A stretch of DNA of 64,000 nucleotides from contig NZ_LLYY01000011.1 in NCBI RefSeq assembly GCF_001484965.1, positions 1 to 64,000 on the forward strand, in the 5' to 3' direction. The notes under the pieces are model-generated. The model ran no database searches. It was not told the DNA's origin and saw only the letters and a program-made list of their open reading frames with translations. Within the stretch, counting starts at the first letter, position 1; each line of letters begins with the position of its first letter. The stretch comes from Shouchella shacheensis. GTDB taxonomy: Bacteria; Bacillota; Bacilli; Bacillales; Bacillaceae_D. The position numbers were made by a program, and so were the translations under genes. Positions 1 through 8,539 of this stretch are shown in pieces.

Positions 1-136
1 GACATAACCTTTCGTACATTTTTTCTTAACGTTTACTCCTCAGAGCTGATCCTTATGTATATTCCTTGCCCTAAGGGGGGAAAGAAAGGATAATAAAGAA
101 AGGACTTGATTTTTACCTAGAGAGTAAGGTGATGAC

Positions 137-586
137 ATGAACAAAGGCCAACGCCATATTAAGATCAGGGAGATCATTACGAACTTAGAAATCGAAACGC
201 AGGATGATTTGGTTGATACGCTTAGGCATGATGGCTACAATGTCACCCAGGCGACGGTTTCGCGGGACATCAAGGAGCTCCATCTTGTAAAAGTACCAAT
301 GACGGATGGACGTTACAAGTACAGTCTGCCAGCGGATCAGCGTTTTAACCCTCAACAGAAGCTAAAACGCATTCTTACCGATAGCTTTATTAGTATTGAT
401 CAGGCGGAAAATCTTGTCGTGATGAAGGCGATGCCGGGAAATGCCAATGCCATTGCCGTACTTATCGACAACTTGGACTGGCAGCAGCTAATGGGGACGA
501 TATGTGGAGACGATACGATCTTGATTATCTGTCGTACAGAAGCAGACGGGAAGTGGGTTTCAGAGCAGTTTCTTAACATGCTTTAA
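137..586 (+). CDS. argR: Arginine repressor ArgR/AhrC
   Basis: Arginine-responsive transcription regulator that represses arginine biosynthesis and activates catabolism by binding ARG boxes as a hexamer. At 149 residues it has the usual family length. The N-terminal winged helix (about residues 1-70) carries the recognition segment [15 protein letters not shown]. The C-terminal half (about 80-149) is the oligomerisation and arginine-binding domain, with the typical GNANAIA and GDDTILIIC segments. The start is supported by AAGGTGATG just upstream. It is followed 12 bp later by recN, the classical Bacillus order. Candidate ARG boxes that it might bind lie at 27856-27885 in this window. Confidence 0.96.
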   Translation: MNKGQRHIKIREIITNLEIETQDDLVDTLRHDGYNVTQATVSRDIKELHLVKVPMTDGRYKYSLPADQRFNPQQKLKRILTDSFISIDQAENLVVMKAMPGNANAIAVLIDNLDWQQLMGTICGDDTILIICRTEADGKWVSEQFLNML

Positions 587-598
587 GGTGGCGATATC

Positions 599-2326
599 AT
601 GCTAATGGAGCTCTCCATTAAAAACTTTGCGATTATCGATGCGTTATCCGTTCCTTTTGATAAAGGGTTGACGGTGCTAACAGGAGAAACGGGGGCAGGA
701 AAGTCCATCATCATTGACGCCATTGGCTTGCTTCTTGGCGGTCGTGGCTCGGCAGAATTCGTGCGCTATGGAGAAAAGCGCGCAGAAATTGATGGGCTTT
801 TTTCTGTGGATGACAAGCACCCGGTTCGTGTGAAACTAGAGTCGCTTGGCATTGAGCTTGAAGAAGGGATGCTGATTTTGCGTCGTGAGATTACGCAAGC
901 AGGGAAAAGCATTTGCCGTATTAACGGAAAACTGACCACACTCGGCGTTCTTCGCGAAGTCGGGCAGACGCTCATTGATGTGCACGGGCAGCATGAGCAT
1001 CAGTCGCTGATGCAGGTGGATGAGCATGTCCGATTACTGGACAGTTTTTCGGGCGCAAAAATGAAGGAAACGCTTGCCGAGTATCAGCGGCTATACAGAC
1101 AGGCGCAAAAGTTTGAAGCAAAGCGTAAGGAAATGAATCAAAATTCGCAGGAGATGGCCCGGCGGATCGACCTCTATACGTACCAGCTCTCAGAAATTGA
1201 AAAGGCAGAGCTTGCGCCAAACGAGGACGAGCAACTTAGTCAAGAGCGCCACAAGCTGGCGAACAGTGAAAAGCTCTTTGAAGCGCTGAACCTTAGTTAT
1301 GATCATTTGTATGGGGAAGAGCGCGGGCTCGATTTCATTAGCGGGGCGGTCTCACACCTTGAGGAAGCGGTCGCGGTTGATGAAGAGCTGAAGCCACTGT
1401 ATGAGTCGGTCTCGAGCGGTTACTATTTATTAGAAGAAGCCTCTTTTTCCTTAAGGGAAGCGGTGGATCAAATTGATTTCAATCCAGAGAGGCTTAAAGA
1501 TATTGAGAACCGTCTTGCGGAAATTGAGGGCTTGAAACGAAAGTATGGCGAAAGTGTTGAGGCTGTTCTTGAGTATGCCGCGAAGATTGAAGAGCAGCTT
1601 CACGAAATGGAACACAAAGACGATCGTGTTGCAGAGCTGAAGGACAAGCTCGAAGCGATCTGGAGTGACATCGAGCTCGAAGCCGAAGCGCTGACGGACG
1701 TACGGAAACAAACGGCCGCCCAACTGATGGACTCCATTCAAGAGCAGCTGCAGGCACTTTATATGGAGAAAACGCGCTTTCAAGTGGCCATTGAAAACCG
1801 TCCTCCGAGCAAACCTCAGCAAGCGCACGCACACGGGTACACGGAATCAGGAAAGGACCGAGTCGAGTTTCTTATTTCGACCAATCAAGGGGAGCCAATG
1901 AAGCCACTTGCCAAGATTGCTTCCGGCGGGGAGATCTCACGCATTATGCTTGCGCTTAAATCGATCTTTTCCTTTAAACAAGGCATTACCTCTGTTATTT
2001 TTGATGAAGTCGACACAGGCGTAAGCGGCAGGGTCGCTCAAGCAATTGCTGAAAAGATTCAGCAAATCTCGACTGGCTCACAAGTGCTCTGTATCACCCA
2101 TTTGCCGCAGGTGGCAGCAATGGCCGATCATCATTTGTTTATCGCCAAGCACGAAGGTGCTGACAGGGTCACGACCTCGGTCCAACCGTTAGAAGCGAAG
2201 GAGAAAGTGAATGAAATTGCACGTATGCTTTCCGGCGTGGAAATCACGGATTTAACGCGACAGCATGCAACAGAACTCCTTGATATGGCTCGAGAACATA
2301 AAGAGGGAATTAGAAAAGCTACCTAA
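599..2326 (+). CDS. recN: DNA repair protein RecN
   Basis: SMC-like ATPase that acts early in double-strand break repair. The 575 residues fit the family. Walker A GETGAGKS lies at about residues 29-36, a long coiled-coil region spans roughly 150-370, and the ABC signature SGGEISR and Walker B VIFDEVDTGVSG lie in the C-terminal head. The ATG at 599 is preferred over the ATG two codons later because AAGGTGG ends 7 bases before it. The gene is probably co-transcribed with argR, and a hairpin at 2315-2346 ends the unit. Confidence 0.97.
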   Translation: MLMELSIKNFAIIDALSVPFDKGLTVLTGETGAGKSIIIDAIGLLLGGRGSAEFVRYGEKRAEIDGLFSVDDKHPVRVKLESLGIELEEGMLILRREITQAGKSICRINGKLTTLGVLREVGQTLIDVHGQHEHQSLMQVDEHVRLLDSFSGAKMKETLAEYQRLYRQAQKFEAKRKEMNQNSQEMARRIDLYTYQLSEIEKAELAPNEDEQLSQERHKLANSEKLFEALNLSYDHLYGEERGLDFISGAVSHLEEAVAVDEELKPLYESVSSGYYLLEEASFSLREAVDQIDFNPERLKDIENRLAEIEGLKRKYGESVEAVLEYAAKIEEQLHEMEHKDDRVAELKDKLEAIWSDIELEAEALTDVRKQTAAQLMDSIQEQLQALYMEKTRFQVAIENRPPSKPQQAHAHGYTESGKDRVEFLISTNQGEPMKPLAKIASGGEISRIMLALKSIFSFKQGITSVIFDEVDTGVSGRVAQAIAEKIQQISTGSQVLCITHLPQVAAMADHHLFIAKHEGADRVTTSVQPLEAKEKVNEIARMLSGVEITDLTRQHATELLDMAREHKEGIRKAT

Positions 2327-2346
2327 ATTGGGTGGCTTTTTCTTTT
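2315..2346 (+). terminator. Rho-independent terminator after recN
   Basis: Stem AAAGCTACC / GGTGGCTTT (one G-T pair) followed by a T-rich tail. It overlaps the recN stop codon and separates recN from spoIVB. Confidence 0.7.
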
Positions 2347-2436
2347 GGCCCTAGTTATAAATGTGGCCTTTCACGGCAACATTAGTAATACAGCCAGCAT
2401 GGAGGTGTGGGTTGGGAGTTAGAGGAGTGAAGGAAG

Positions 2437-3738
2437 TTGAAAAAAGAGGGTGTACGATATGTAATTGGAGCCATGCTGTTCGCGTTTGTGCTAAGCCTAG
2501 GCTTTTCACAAACCGTGAAGAATTTTATTCAAATCCCAACCTCGGTAACCGTTTTTGAAGGGGAACAAGAAGCTTTATTTTCAAGTGTTGGTCCGCTCCG
2601 CGCACTTGCGACGGTTGCCTCTGAGGATTCGCATGCATTTTCCATTGCTAAAAATAGCAATAGCACTTATCTTAATGCGAACGAAAGAGGCTCGAGTGAA
2701 GCCGTGGTGAAAGCAGGGGGACTGCCGCTAAAATCCATTGACGTATCAGTGTTGCCAGAGATTAAGGTGGTTCCAGGTGGACAATCCATCGGTGTCAAAC
2801 TAAATACAGAAGGGGTCCTTGTTGTAGGTCATCATTTAATTGAGACCATAAATGGACAGCAGTCTCCTGGAGAATCAGCAGGAATTGAAGTCGGTGACAT
2901 GATCACCAAGATCAACGGAGTGACAATGAGATCCATGAGAGATGTCACGGACCTTGTTCAAGACGCTGGCGAAGAGAAAAAGGAATTGTCGATTGAAGTG
3001 AAACGGGACCAAAAGGACATTCAAACGATTCTCAAGCCTCAAAAAGCGAAAGGTGAACATTCGTACCGTCTTGGCCTCTATATCCGCGATTCGGCGGCAG
3101 GCGTAGGGACCATGACGTTTTACGAACCGGAATCCAAAAAGTTTGGAGCGCTTGGACATGTGATCTCTGACATGGATACACACAAGCCTATTGTTGTCCA
3201 TGACGGGGAAGTTATGCGTTCATCGGTGACGTCCATTGAAAAGGGACTGCACGGTGACCCTGGGGAAAAGCTTGCCAGCATTTCCAAAGAACACAACGTG
3301 CTCGGGAACATCGAAAAAAACAGCAGGTATGGCATTTTTGGGACGCTAAAGAACGATAAACTGGAAAACCACATTGCTGATGAACCAATGGCTATTAGCA
3401 TGGCTTCAGAAGTGGAAGAAGGACCAGCGAAAATTCTCACCGTTGTCAATGGGGAAGACGTGGAGGAATTTGAGGTGGAAGTGGTAAGTTCAGTCACCCA
3501 AACACAGCCGGCAACAAAAGGCATGGTTATTAAAGTCACTGACCCGAAACTTCTTGAAGCAACAGGAGGAATTGTTCAAGGAATGAGCGGAAGCCCAATT
3601 ATCCAAAATGATAAACTCATTGGCGCTGTTACGCATGTATTCGTTAATGACCCCACCTCTGGATACGGCGGGCATATAGGCTGGATGCTTGAAGAAGCCG
3701 GCATCCATACAGGTCTAAATCAAGCCAAAGCGAGTTAA
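2437..3738 (+). CDS. spoIVB: SpoIVB sporulation signalling serine peptidase
   Basis: Forespore-secreted S55-family serine protease that triggers pro-sigma-K processing in the mother cell. It has a membrane-spanning N-terminal segment (about residues 7-25), a PDZ domain near the middle (about 115-195) and a C-terminal peptidase domain. Candidate catalytic residues are His241 in ALGHVIS and Ser384 in GMSGSP. The start codon is TTG at 2437, chosen because GAGGAGTG lies 7 bases upstream and the protein then begins with a short basic segment before the hydrophobic stretch. Length 433 is typical. The usual partner spo0A follows after a repeat-filled gap of 500 bp. Confidence 0.93.
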   Translation: MKKEGVRYVIGAMLFAFVLSLGFSQTVKNFIQIPTSVTVFEGEQEALFSSVGPLRALATVASEDSHAFSIAKNSNSTYLNANERGSSEAVVKAGGLPLKSIDVSVLPEIKVVPGGQSIGVKLNTEGVLVVGHHLIETINGQQSPGESAGIEVGDMITKINGVTMRSMRDVTDLVQDAGEEKKELSIEVKRDQKDIQTILKPQKAKGEHSYRLGLYIRDSAAGVGTMTFYEPESKKFGALGHVISDMDTHKPIVVHDGEVMRSSVTSIEKGLHGDPGEKLASISKEHNVLGNIEKNSRYGIFGTLKNDKLENHIADEPMAISMASEVEEGPAKILTVVNGEDVEEFEVEVVSSVTQTQPATKGMVIKVTDPKLLEATGGIVQGMSGSPIIQNDKLIGAVTHVFVNDPTSGYGGHIGWMLEEAGIHTGLNQAKAS

Positions 3739-3765
3739 CACTCGTTTTGGTTTATTTGTGTGTAG

Positions 3766-3887
3766 AAAAGCGAAGGCGGGTCGAACAGAAGCGAGGATTT
3801 TGGAAGGCCTGACAAAGAAATCCCGGTCTTGGATTTCGCGTCAGGACTGAAAAATCCCGAGCTTCTACCCGCCGCAGCTGGACAAAG
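3766..3887 (+). repeat. Hairpin repeat, type A (copy 1)
   Basis: First of many intergenic copies. It starts with AAAAGCGAAGGCGGGT and ends with CTTCTACCCGCCGCAGCTG. The element folds on itself: GGCGGGT pairs with ACCCGCC, AGAAGC with GCTTCT, GGATTTT with AAAATCC, CCTGAC with GTCAGG and AAATCC with GGATTT, giving one long interrupted hairpin. It begins 27 bp after the spoIVB stop codon. No open reading frame is apparent in it. Confidence 0.85.
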
Positions 3888-4010
3888 AAAAGCGAAGGCG
3901 CCCTGCTCACGAGCGACAAGTTCTGGAGCGACGGCAGGTCAAGTCCGACCTTGACTTGAACTGGCGGCGTGAAGAAACCTCGAGCGAGTGGGCGCCGCAG
4001 CTAGACAAAG
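3888..4010 (+). repeat. Hairpin repeat, type B (copy 1)
   Basis: Sister element joined directly to the preceding type A copy. It shares the terminal motifs AAAAGCGAAGGCG at the left and CGCCGCAGCTAGACAAAG at the right but has a different interior. Outer stem GGCGCCC / GGGCGCC; inner hairpin TCAAGTC / GACTTGA. A second type B copy lies at 8142-8255 on the other strand. Confidence 0.82.
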
Positions 4011-4072
4011 AAAAGCGAAGGCGGGTCGGTCAGAAGAGATTTGACAAAAAATCCTGATCTTGGATTTCGTGA
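4011..4072 (+). repeat. Truncated type A hairpin repeat
   Basis: The left half of a type A element (AAAAGCGAAGGCGGGTCGGT onward) that loses similarity after about 60 bp. It completes an A-B-A' series filling most of the spoIVB-spo0A gap. The rest of the 500-bp gap holds only the spo0A promoter region. Confidence 0.75.
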
Positions 4073-4175
4073 ATCATGGGTGGTGAGCCATAGTATATCG
4101 AATTAAGTCGAAAAAGCGAGGATTTGAAAGAATTTCATTTCTTTTTATAAAAAAACAGCAGAAATAAGATTTTTT

Positions 4176-4204
4176 AAAGGAATGCGGTTCTCTTTGTCGA
4201 ATCG
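4176..4204 (+). promoter_or_regulatory. Sigma-H-type promoter of spo0A with overlapping 0A box
   Basis: AAAGGAATG (-35) and GTCGAAT (-10) are separated by 11 bases and match the Bacillus sigma-H consensus. A perfect 0A box TTGTCGAA at 4194-4201 overlaps the -10 element. This fits the known starvation-induced, autoregulated spo0A promoter of Bacillus. Confidence 0.7.
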
Positions 4205-4239
4205 ATAAGATAGACCCATGGTAATTAGAGGAGGAACTT

Positions 4240-5025
4240 ATGAAGAACGTAACTGTTTGTATTGCGGATGATAACCGTGAACTGGTTCATTTACTTAACG
4301 AATATGTGAGTGCTCAAGAAGATATGCAGGTGGTTGGGACAGCGGATAATGGAGAAGAGTGCCTGAAAGTAGTAGAGGAAAAACGGCCAGATGTACTGCT
4401 GCTTGACATTATCATGCCTCATTTGGATGGCCTTGCTGTGCTTGAACGCTTAAGCGGACAACAGGCGAAACCACAGGTAATCATGCTCACGGCCTTTGGA
4501 CAGGAGAATGTGACGAAACGTGCCGTTGAATTTGGCGCGGCTTATTATGTGCTTAAACCGTTTGACATGGAGGCGTTAATGGGCAAAATCCGTGAAATTG
4601 GGGGCAAGCAACAAACGTCAAAGCAGGGAAGTCTAACATTCGGTGCCATGCCAAAACCGGAAAACCGCCAAATCAATCTTGACGCTAGCATTACGAGCAT
4701 CATTCATGAAATTGGTGTTCCTGCACATATCAAGGGGTACATGTACTTACGTGAGGCAATCACACTCGTTTATAAGGACATCGAGCTCCTCGGTTCGATA
4801 ACGAAAGTGCTTTATCCAGACATTGCGAAGAAATTCAACACCACGGCGAGTCGCGTCGAGCGTGCGATTCGTCATGCCATCGAAGTTGCCTGGAGCCGGG
4901 GAAACCTTGACTCCATCGCAACGCTGTTTGGCTACACGGTCAGTCAGTCAAAGGCTAAGCCTACAAATTCGGAATTTATTGCGATGGTTGCCGATAAGCT
5001 GCGGATTGAGCATAAGGTAAGCTAG
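4240..5025 (+). CDS. spo0A: Sporulation master regulator Spo0A
   Basis: Response regulator at the end of the sporulation phosphorelay. The receiver domain (about residues 1-120) has the acidic pair Asp10-Asp11, phospho-acceptor Asp56 in [12 protein letters not shown], Thr84 in LTAF and Lys106 in VLKPFD. The C-terminal Spo0A DNA-binding domain (about 145-261) includes the strongly conserved recognition region [19 protein letters not shown]. Length 261 is close to that of B. subtilis Spo0A. GAGGAGG precedes the ATG. Expression probably comes from the sigma-H/0A-box promoter at 4176-4204. Confidence 0.98.
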   Translation: MKNVTVCIADDNRELVHLLNEYVSAQEDMQVVGTADNGEECLKVVEEKRPDVLLLDIIMPHLDGLAVLERLSGQQAKPQVIMLTAFGQENVTKRAVEFGAAYYVLKPFDMEALMGKIREIGGKQQTSKQGSLTFGAMPKPENRQINLDASITSIIHEIGVPAHIKGYMYLREAITLVYKDIELLGSITKVLYPDIAKKFNTTASRVERAIRHAIEVAWSRGNLDSIATLFGYTVSQSKAKPTNSEFIAMVADKLRIEHKVS

Positions 5026-5040
5026 AATTGTCTATTGTAC

Positions 5041-5083
5041 ACCTCCTCTTAGTGGCTCTATTGCCTCTGTAGGAGGTTTTTTC
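5041..5083 (+). terminator. Rho-independent terminator after spo0A
   Basis: ACCTCCT pairs with AGGAGGT (5071-5077), with an inner GGC/GCC pairing, followed by a run of six T. It lies 15 bp past the spo0A stop codon. Confidence 0.8.
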
Positions 5084-5180
5084 TCCTCCATTCCTTTTTC
5101 GTTATCCATAAAATGCGTAATTTTGCTACAGTCGGTCATACTAGCGGTAGATAAGATAACGAGCAATACGTAAAGGGACG

Positions 5181-6296
5181 ATGGCAATGGAACCGGAAAT
5201 TGGCGGAACGCTACATGGCGGTACGCGTACAAAAACATTGATCCCCCACCTGCCAGAAGGGGCGATTGTGCTCCTCGATCATCGAGATCTCGATGATCTT
5301 TCGTGCACGGCTTTCATTCGTAGAAACGTAAGAGCGGTTGTGAATCGCTCCCTCTCTCTATCTGGGACGTATCGTCATCATCAGGTGGAGCGGTTGCTGA
5401 CAAGTGGGATAGCGGTTTATGACATTGAGAGCGTTCGGCGACAAGAGCTGCTAAGGAGTGGGGCTGTGGTCGTTATTCGCGGAGAAAGGCTATTTACACA
5501 GGATGGCCTTCTTGTAGCGGAGCTCTGCCCCTATAACGAAGCGCTCATTGCCAAACGTCTAGCTCAGGCTGATGAGTGCTACCCACTTCAGCTTGAGCAA
5601 TTCATGCGTAATTCTCTTTCGCACGCAGAAAAGGACTGTCCCACTTTCATAACTGAAAAGGAATTGCCTGAGGCATTTGCCGCGTGTAAGGGACGCCACG
5701 TCCTGCTTGTTGCTCGTGGACCAACATTTGAAAAAGACGTCGGTGCCCTTCGGAAAAAAATAAGACAGTTGAAGGCCTATGTTGTCGCGATCGACGGAGC
5801 GGCAGATACGCTGCTCGCCTACAGGATGAAGCCAGATGTGATCGCTGGAGACATGGATTCCGTCAGCGATGAAGCGCTGTTCTGCGGGGCTGAAGTCGTT
5901 TGTCATCAGGGTGAGAAGGGAGAAGTTCCAGCTCGGAAACGGATGAATGCTCTGGGACTCACGTATGAGTACATGCAACATGTCGGCACGAGCGAAGACA
6001 TGGCATTGTCCGGCTGTTATCAGGCGGGGGCGCATCATTTGTATACGGTCGGCTACAGGAGTGGGATGAATGAATTTCTGGAGAAAGACCGGAAAGGGAT
6101 GGGGTCTAGCTTGCTTGTCGGCATGAAGACGGGGGATAAGGTTACGGATTTAAAAGGCATTCATAAGCTGATTACACGCCCACATCCGCTCGTCACTCTT
6201 TGGAAAAAAGCGTTGGCCAAGTGGGGGAAACGAAGATTTGGAAAGGGAGGAGAAGTGCGATATGAGCCAAGTATCGGTCGTTATACCCGCACTTAA
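5181..6296 (+). CDS. steA: SteA-like protein with thiamine pyrophosphokinase-like domain
   Basis: Resembles the family annotated as putative cytokinetic ring protein SteA, named from Corynebacterium and common after spo0A in Bacillaceae. The central region (about residues 165-330) looks like a thiamine pyrophosphokinase fold with MKPDVIAGDMDSVS. The conserved SteA tail includes GTSEDMAL, NEFLEKDRKGMGSS and KVTDLKGIHKLI. A role with envelope or division proteins is family knowledge, not shown here. The Shine-Dalgarno AAAGGGA sits only 2 bases before the ATG at 5181 but 8 bases before the ATG at 5187, so the true start may be 5187. The 3' end overlaps the next gene. Confidence 0.8.
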   Translation: MAMEPEIGGTLHGGTRTKTLIPHLPEGAIVLLDHRDLDDLSCTAFIRRNVRAVVNRSLSLSGTYRHHQVERLLTSGIAVYDIESVRRQELLRSGAVVVIRGERLFTQDGLLVAELCPYNEALIAKRLAQADECYPLQLEQFMRNSLSHAEKDCPTFITEKELPEAFAACKGRHVLLVARGPTFEKDVGALRKKIRQLKAYVVAIDGAADTLLAYRMKPDVIAGDMDSVSDEALFCGAEVVCHQGEKGEVPARKRMNALGLTYEYMQHVGTSEDMALSGCYQAGAHHLYTVGYRSGMNEFLEKDRKGMGSSLLVGMKTGDKVTDLKGIHKLITRPHPLVTLWKKALAKWGKRRFGKGGEVRYEPSIGRYTRT

Positions 6297-6942
6297 TGAA
6301 GAAGATCGGATCGCCGCGACGATTCACTCTGTACGCACACTGCCGTATGATCTTGAAGTCCTCTGTATCAATGATGGAAGCAGCGATCGTACCGGAGAAG
6401 TAGCGGAGCAAGAGGCGGATCGGACATTTCACCTCTCTCAGAACGAGGGAAAAGGATACGCGCTGCAGCATGGATGGAGAGAAACAAAGGGGATGTACAT
6501 TGTCAGCCTTGATGCAGACCTAGGGGAGTCAGCCGCGGAGGCGGTTCGACTACTGGAACCACTAATGGCAAAAAAAGCTGATATGACCATTTCTAAGTTC
6601 CGAAAGAGGCAACAAGGAGGCTACGGGTTTGTTAAAAGACGAACACAGCGGCTCATTTTTAACCAAACCGGGCACTGGCTCGAGGCGCCGCTTTCGGGTC
6701 AGCGAGCCTTTCATAGGCACTGGCTGAAATTGCTCTTAAGCACCTCTTATTATCGTTTTAGTGTTGAGGTCGGAATGTCGCTGGATATGCTTAGAGCCGG
6801 GGCACAAGTGGTGGAGGTTGAAACGGAGATGGCGCACCGAGAGATGGGGAAATCCGCTTCTGCCTTTCATCATCGCTTCAAGCAGTGGCGGGACATTAAA
6901 AGGTATGAGAGGGAGCTTGGGCGATGGTCCTTGTTTTTCTAA
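6262..6942 (+). CDS. Family 2 glycosyltransferase
   Basis: A 226-residue soluble GT2 (GT-A fold) enzyme. It begins with SQVSVVIPALNEEDRIAATI, has the nucleotide-binding segment INDGSSDRTGE and the metal-binding DXD motif in SLDADLGES (about residues 76-85). The start ATG at 6262 lies within the end of steA (35-bp overlap) and follows GGGAGGAG by 9 bases. An in-frame TTG at 6238 is less likely. Overlap with both neighbours implies coordinated translation of a three-gene unit. The acceptor is unknown; a lipid-linked or membrane glycan is plausible because the next gene encodes a polyprenyl-phosphate sugar transferase relative. Confidence 0.82.
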   Translation: MSQVSVVIPALNEEDRIAATIHSVRTLPYDLEVLCINDGSSDRTGEVAEQEADRTFHLSQNEGKGYALQHGWRETKGMYIVSLDADLGESAAEAVRLLEPLMAKKADMTISKFRKRQQGGYGFVKRRTQRLIFNQTGHWLEAPLSGQRAFHRHWLKLLLSTSYYRFSVEVGMSLDMLRAGAQVVEVETEMAHREMGKSASAFHHRFKQWRDIKRYERELGRWSLFF

Positions 6943-7730
6943 CACTGCCGCTTATCGCCATTCTTAGCACTTGGGCCTTTCGAGATATGGGATGGTGCCA
7001 GACCAACTACCAAGGAAAAATGGTGCCTTATAGCCTTGGAGTATTTGTCTTATACAGTTATGCGGCGCTTTGTGCGTATTTGCCAATGGGTTCGGTGGTG
7101 TTTGCTTACGGCGCGCTTGTTTATGTTTGTTTTGTCTGGATCGCTGGATACATTGATGATCGTTTTGGCACACACGACCCCAAAGGCTTGCTTGGGCACA
7201 TCCATCACGTTCGCCGCTCGCAGCGCTTAACGGCTGGAAGCATCAAAGCGCTTCTCGTTGTGTTCGCGGCTGTTGCGTATACGTTTGGCACGAGGGGCCT
7301 GCACGGGAACTGGTGGATGAATGGGCTGGTCGGCCTGATTCTGATTCTTTCGCCACATGTGGCGAATTTATTTGATACAAGACCGCTCCGACTTTGGAAA
7401 TTGGCGATTGTTGCAATGGCAGGTTTTCTTATGATCGAGCCATTGCCCTCCTTTGCTTTCCTCCTTTACTTAGTAAGTGTCTTCTATATTATGTATGTGC
7501 TGGAAGGAGAAAGGAGAGCGATGCTTGGCGATAATGGTGCCCTTTGCATGGGTGCTCTACTGGCCGTGTGGGTGGTTGAACGACAGCCTACAGGCTTCCA
7601 GCTGGGTGTCTTTGCCATACTCTCACTTTTAACCCTTCTAGCCGAGCGTCTCTCGTTTTCCGGCGTCATCGAGCGTTTTTCTTTTCTGCGCTGGTTGGAC
7701 ACGCTAGGGATTAGCAAGCGAAACGCATGA
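6924..7730 (+). CDS. MraY/WecA-like polyprenyl-phosphate transferase relative
   Basis: A 268-residue polytopic membrane protein of the GT4 (MraY/WecA) type. Visible family features are NYQGKMVPYSLG near the N-terminus, the Asp pair in GYIDDRFG (about residue 75), NLFDTRPLR in the middle, and MLGDNGALCMGALL near residue 200. It is shorter than true MraY or WecA proteins (above 320 residues), so the exact reaction is uncertain. It overlaps the GT2 gene by 19 bp with GAGAGGGAG 8 bases before the ATG. With SteA-like and GT2 it forms a compact envelope-related cassette. Confidence 0.7.
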   Translation: MVLVFLTLPLIAILSTWAFRDMGWCQTNYQGKMVPYSLGVFVLYSYAALCAYLPMGSVVFAYGALVYVCFVWIAGYIDDRFGTHDPKGLLGHIHHVRRSQRLTAGSIKALLVVFAAVAYTFGTRGLHGNWWMNGLVGLILILSPHVANLFDTRPLRLWKLAIVAMAGFLMIEPLPSFAFLLYLVSVFYIMYVLEGERRAMLGDNGALCMGALLAVWVVERQPTGFQLGVFAILSLLTLLAERLSFSGVIERFSFLRWLDTLGISKRNA

Positions 7731-7731
7731 G

Positions 7732-7770
7732 AACAAAGCAAACGCGGTCTACGTTTGCTTTGTTTTATTT
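7732..7770 (+). terminator. Terminator with 13-bp perfect stem
   Basis: AACAAAGCAAACG (7732-7744) pairs perfectly with CGTTTGCTTTGTT (7752-7764), followed by T-rich sequence on the plus strand. The right arm encodes the last codons of the convergent DUF2627 gene, so the terminator and the coding end overlap. Confidence 0.85.
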
Positions 7771-8000
7771 TCCCGCCATTTCGGCGCCACTTTTCCACGT
7801 TTTCGGTCTCTGTGAAAAATAAATCCTGCCACAAAGGCTAGTCCCACAAGAAAAAAGATCATCCCAAAGGCAAACTGCAGCCCTAGTGTTGGATAAGGGG
7901 CGAGTACCTCTTGAAATATCGCATCTCTCATCAGTTTGATGCCGTAGCCTGAGCCGATGATTGGAATGAGTAAAATGATTAAGGCAATCGCTCGTCCCAT
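7749..8000 (-). CDS. DUF2627 small membrane protein (YqzF-like)
   Basis: An 83-residue protein with two predicted membrane helices (about residues 3-22 and 40-62) and a basic tail with HRDRKRGK. Its position beside bkdR and its sequence fit DUF2627, the family of B. subtilis YqzF. Function unknown. The start is supported by CAGGAGGT on the minus strand. The hairpin repeat array begins only about 20 bp upstream of its start codon, so its promoter must lie within or beyond the repeats. Confidence 0.75.
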   Translation of the reverse strand: MGRAIALIILLIPIIGSGYGIKLMRDAIFQEVLAPYPTLGLQFAFGMIFFLVGLAFVAGFIFHRDRKRGKVAPKWRENKTKQT

Positions 8001-8019
8001 TTTGTCTTTTACCTCCTGG

Positions 8020-8136
8020 TCCAGCTGCGGCGGGTAGAAGCTCGGGATTTTTCAGTCCTGGCCTGAAATCCAAAACCAGGATTTCTAGTCCAGGCCTTCC
8101 AAAATCCTCGCTTCTGTTCGACCCGCCTCCGCTTTT
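8020..8136 (-). repeat. Hairpin repeat, type A (copy 2)
   Basis: Full type A copy in reverse orientation, bounded by CCAGCTGCGGCGGGTAGAAG at the left and ACCCGCCTCCGCTTTT at the right. It starts an A-B-A array between the DUF2627 gene and bkdR. Confidence 0.85.
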
Positions 8137-8141
8137 ATCGA

Positions 8142-8255
8142 TCCAGCTGCGGCGCCCACTCGCTCGAGGTTTCTTCACGCCGCCAGTTCAAGGTCGGACT
8201 TGATCTGCCGTCGCTCCAGAACTTGTCGCTCGTGAGCAGGGCGCCTGCGCTTTTC
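8142..8255 (-). repeat. Hairpin repeat, type B (copy 2)
   Basis: Reverse-oriented type B element, very similar to 3888-4010, sharing the GGCGCC outer stem and the interior TTCTTCACGCCGCCAGTTCA. It is flanked on both sides by type A copies. Confidence 0.82.
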
Positions 8256-8259
8256 TTGA

Positions 8260-8378
8260 TCCAGCTGCGGCGGGTAGAAGCTCGGGATTTTTCAGGCCTG
8301 GCCTGAAATCCAAAACCGGGATTTCTAGTCCAGGCCTTCCAAAATCCTCGCTTCTGACCAACCCGCCTGCGCTTTTCT
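8260..8378 (-). repeat. Hairpin repeat, type A (copy 3)
   Basis: Third element of the inverted array. It is almost identical to 8020-8136, differing by scattered substitutions. The remaining 160 bp before bkdR hold its promoter. Confidence 0.85.
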
Positions 8379-8439
8379 TTTCAACGGGTCGCTATAACCA
8401 TTGTACCTTAGAGAAGCGAGCGTGTATATGTTCTAAGGG

Positions 8440-8468
8440 TTGCAAGTTTGCTTCATTTGTATGATACT
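8440..8468 (+). promoter_or_regulatory. Candidate sigma-A promoter of bkdR
   Basis: TTGCAA and GATACT separated by 17 bases, about 70 bp upstream of the bkdR start. It is not a strong match. Confidence 0.4.
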
Positions 8469-8539
8469 AACGGTAAGCATAAACTAGGAGCTGTGATTAG
8501 GACCTAGTCATAATTTGTATCGGTATAGGGGGAGGAAGA

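Noticed and set aside
2347-2436. Search for a sigma-G promoter in front of spoIVB
   Set aside because: Sequences such as CATTAGTA are near the expected place, but no convincing pair of -35 and -10 elements could be matched.
3739-4239. Repeat arrays considered as CRISPR
   Set aside because: Units are about 120 bp, self-complementary and contiguous, without short repeats and unique spacers; no cas genes are present.
7765-8178. Minus-strand frame running from the hairpin repeats into the DUF2627 gene
   Set aside because: It reads repeat sequence in one frame and the DUF2627 gene in the wrong frame; no plausible product.
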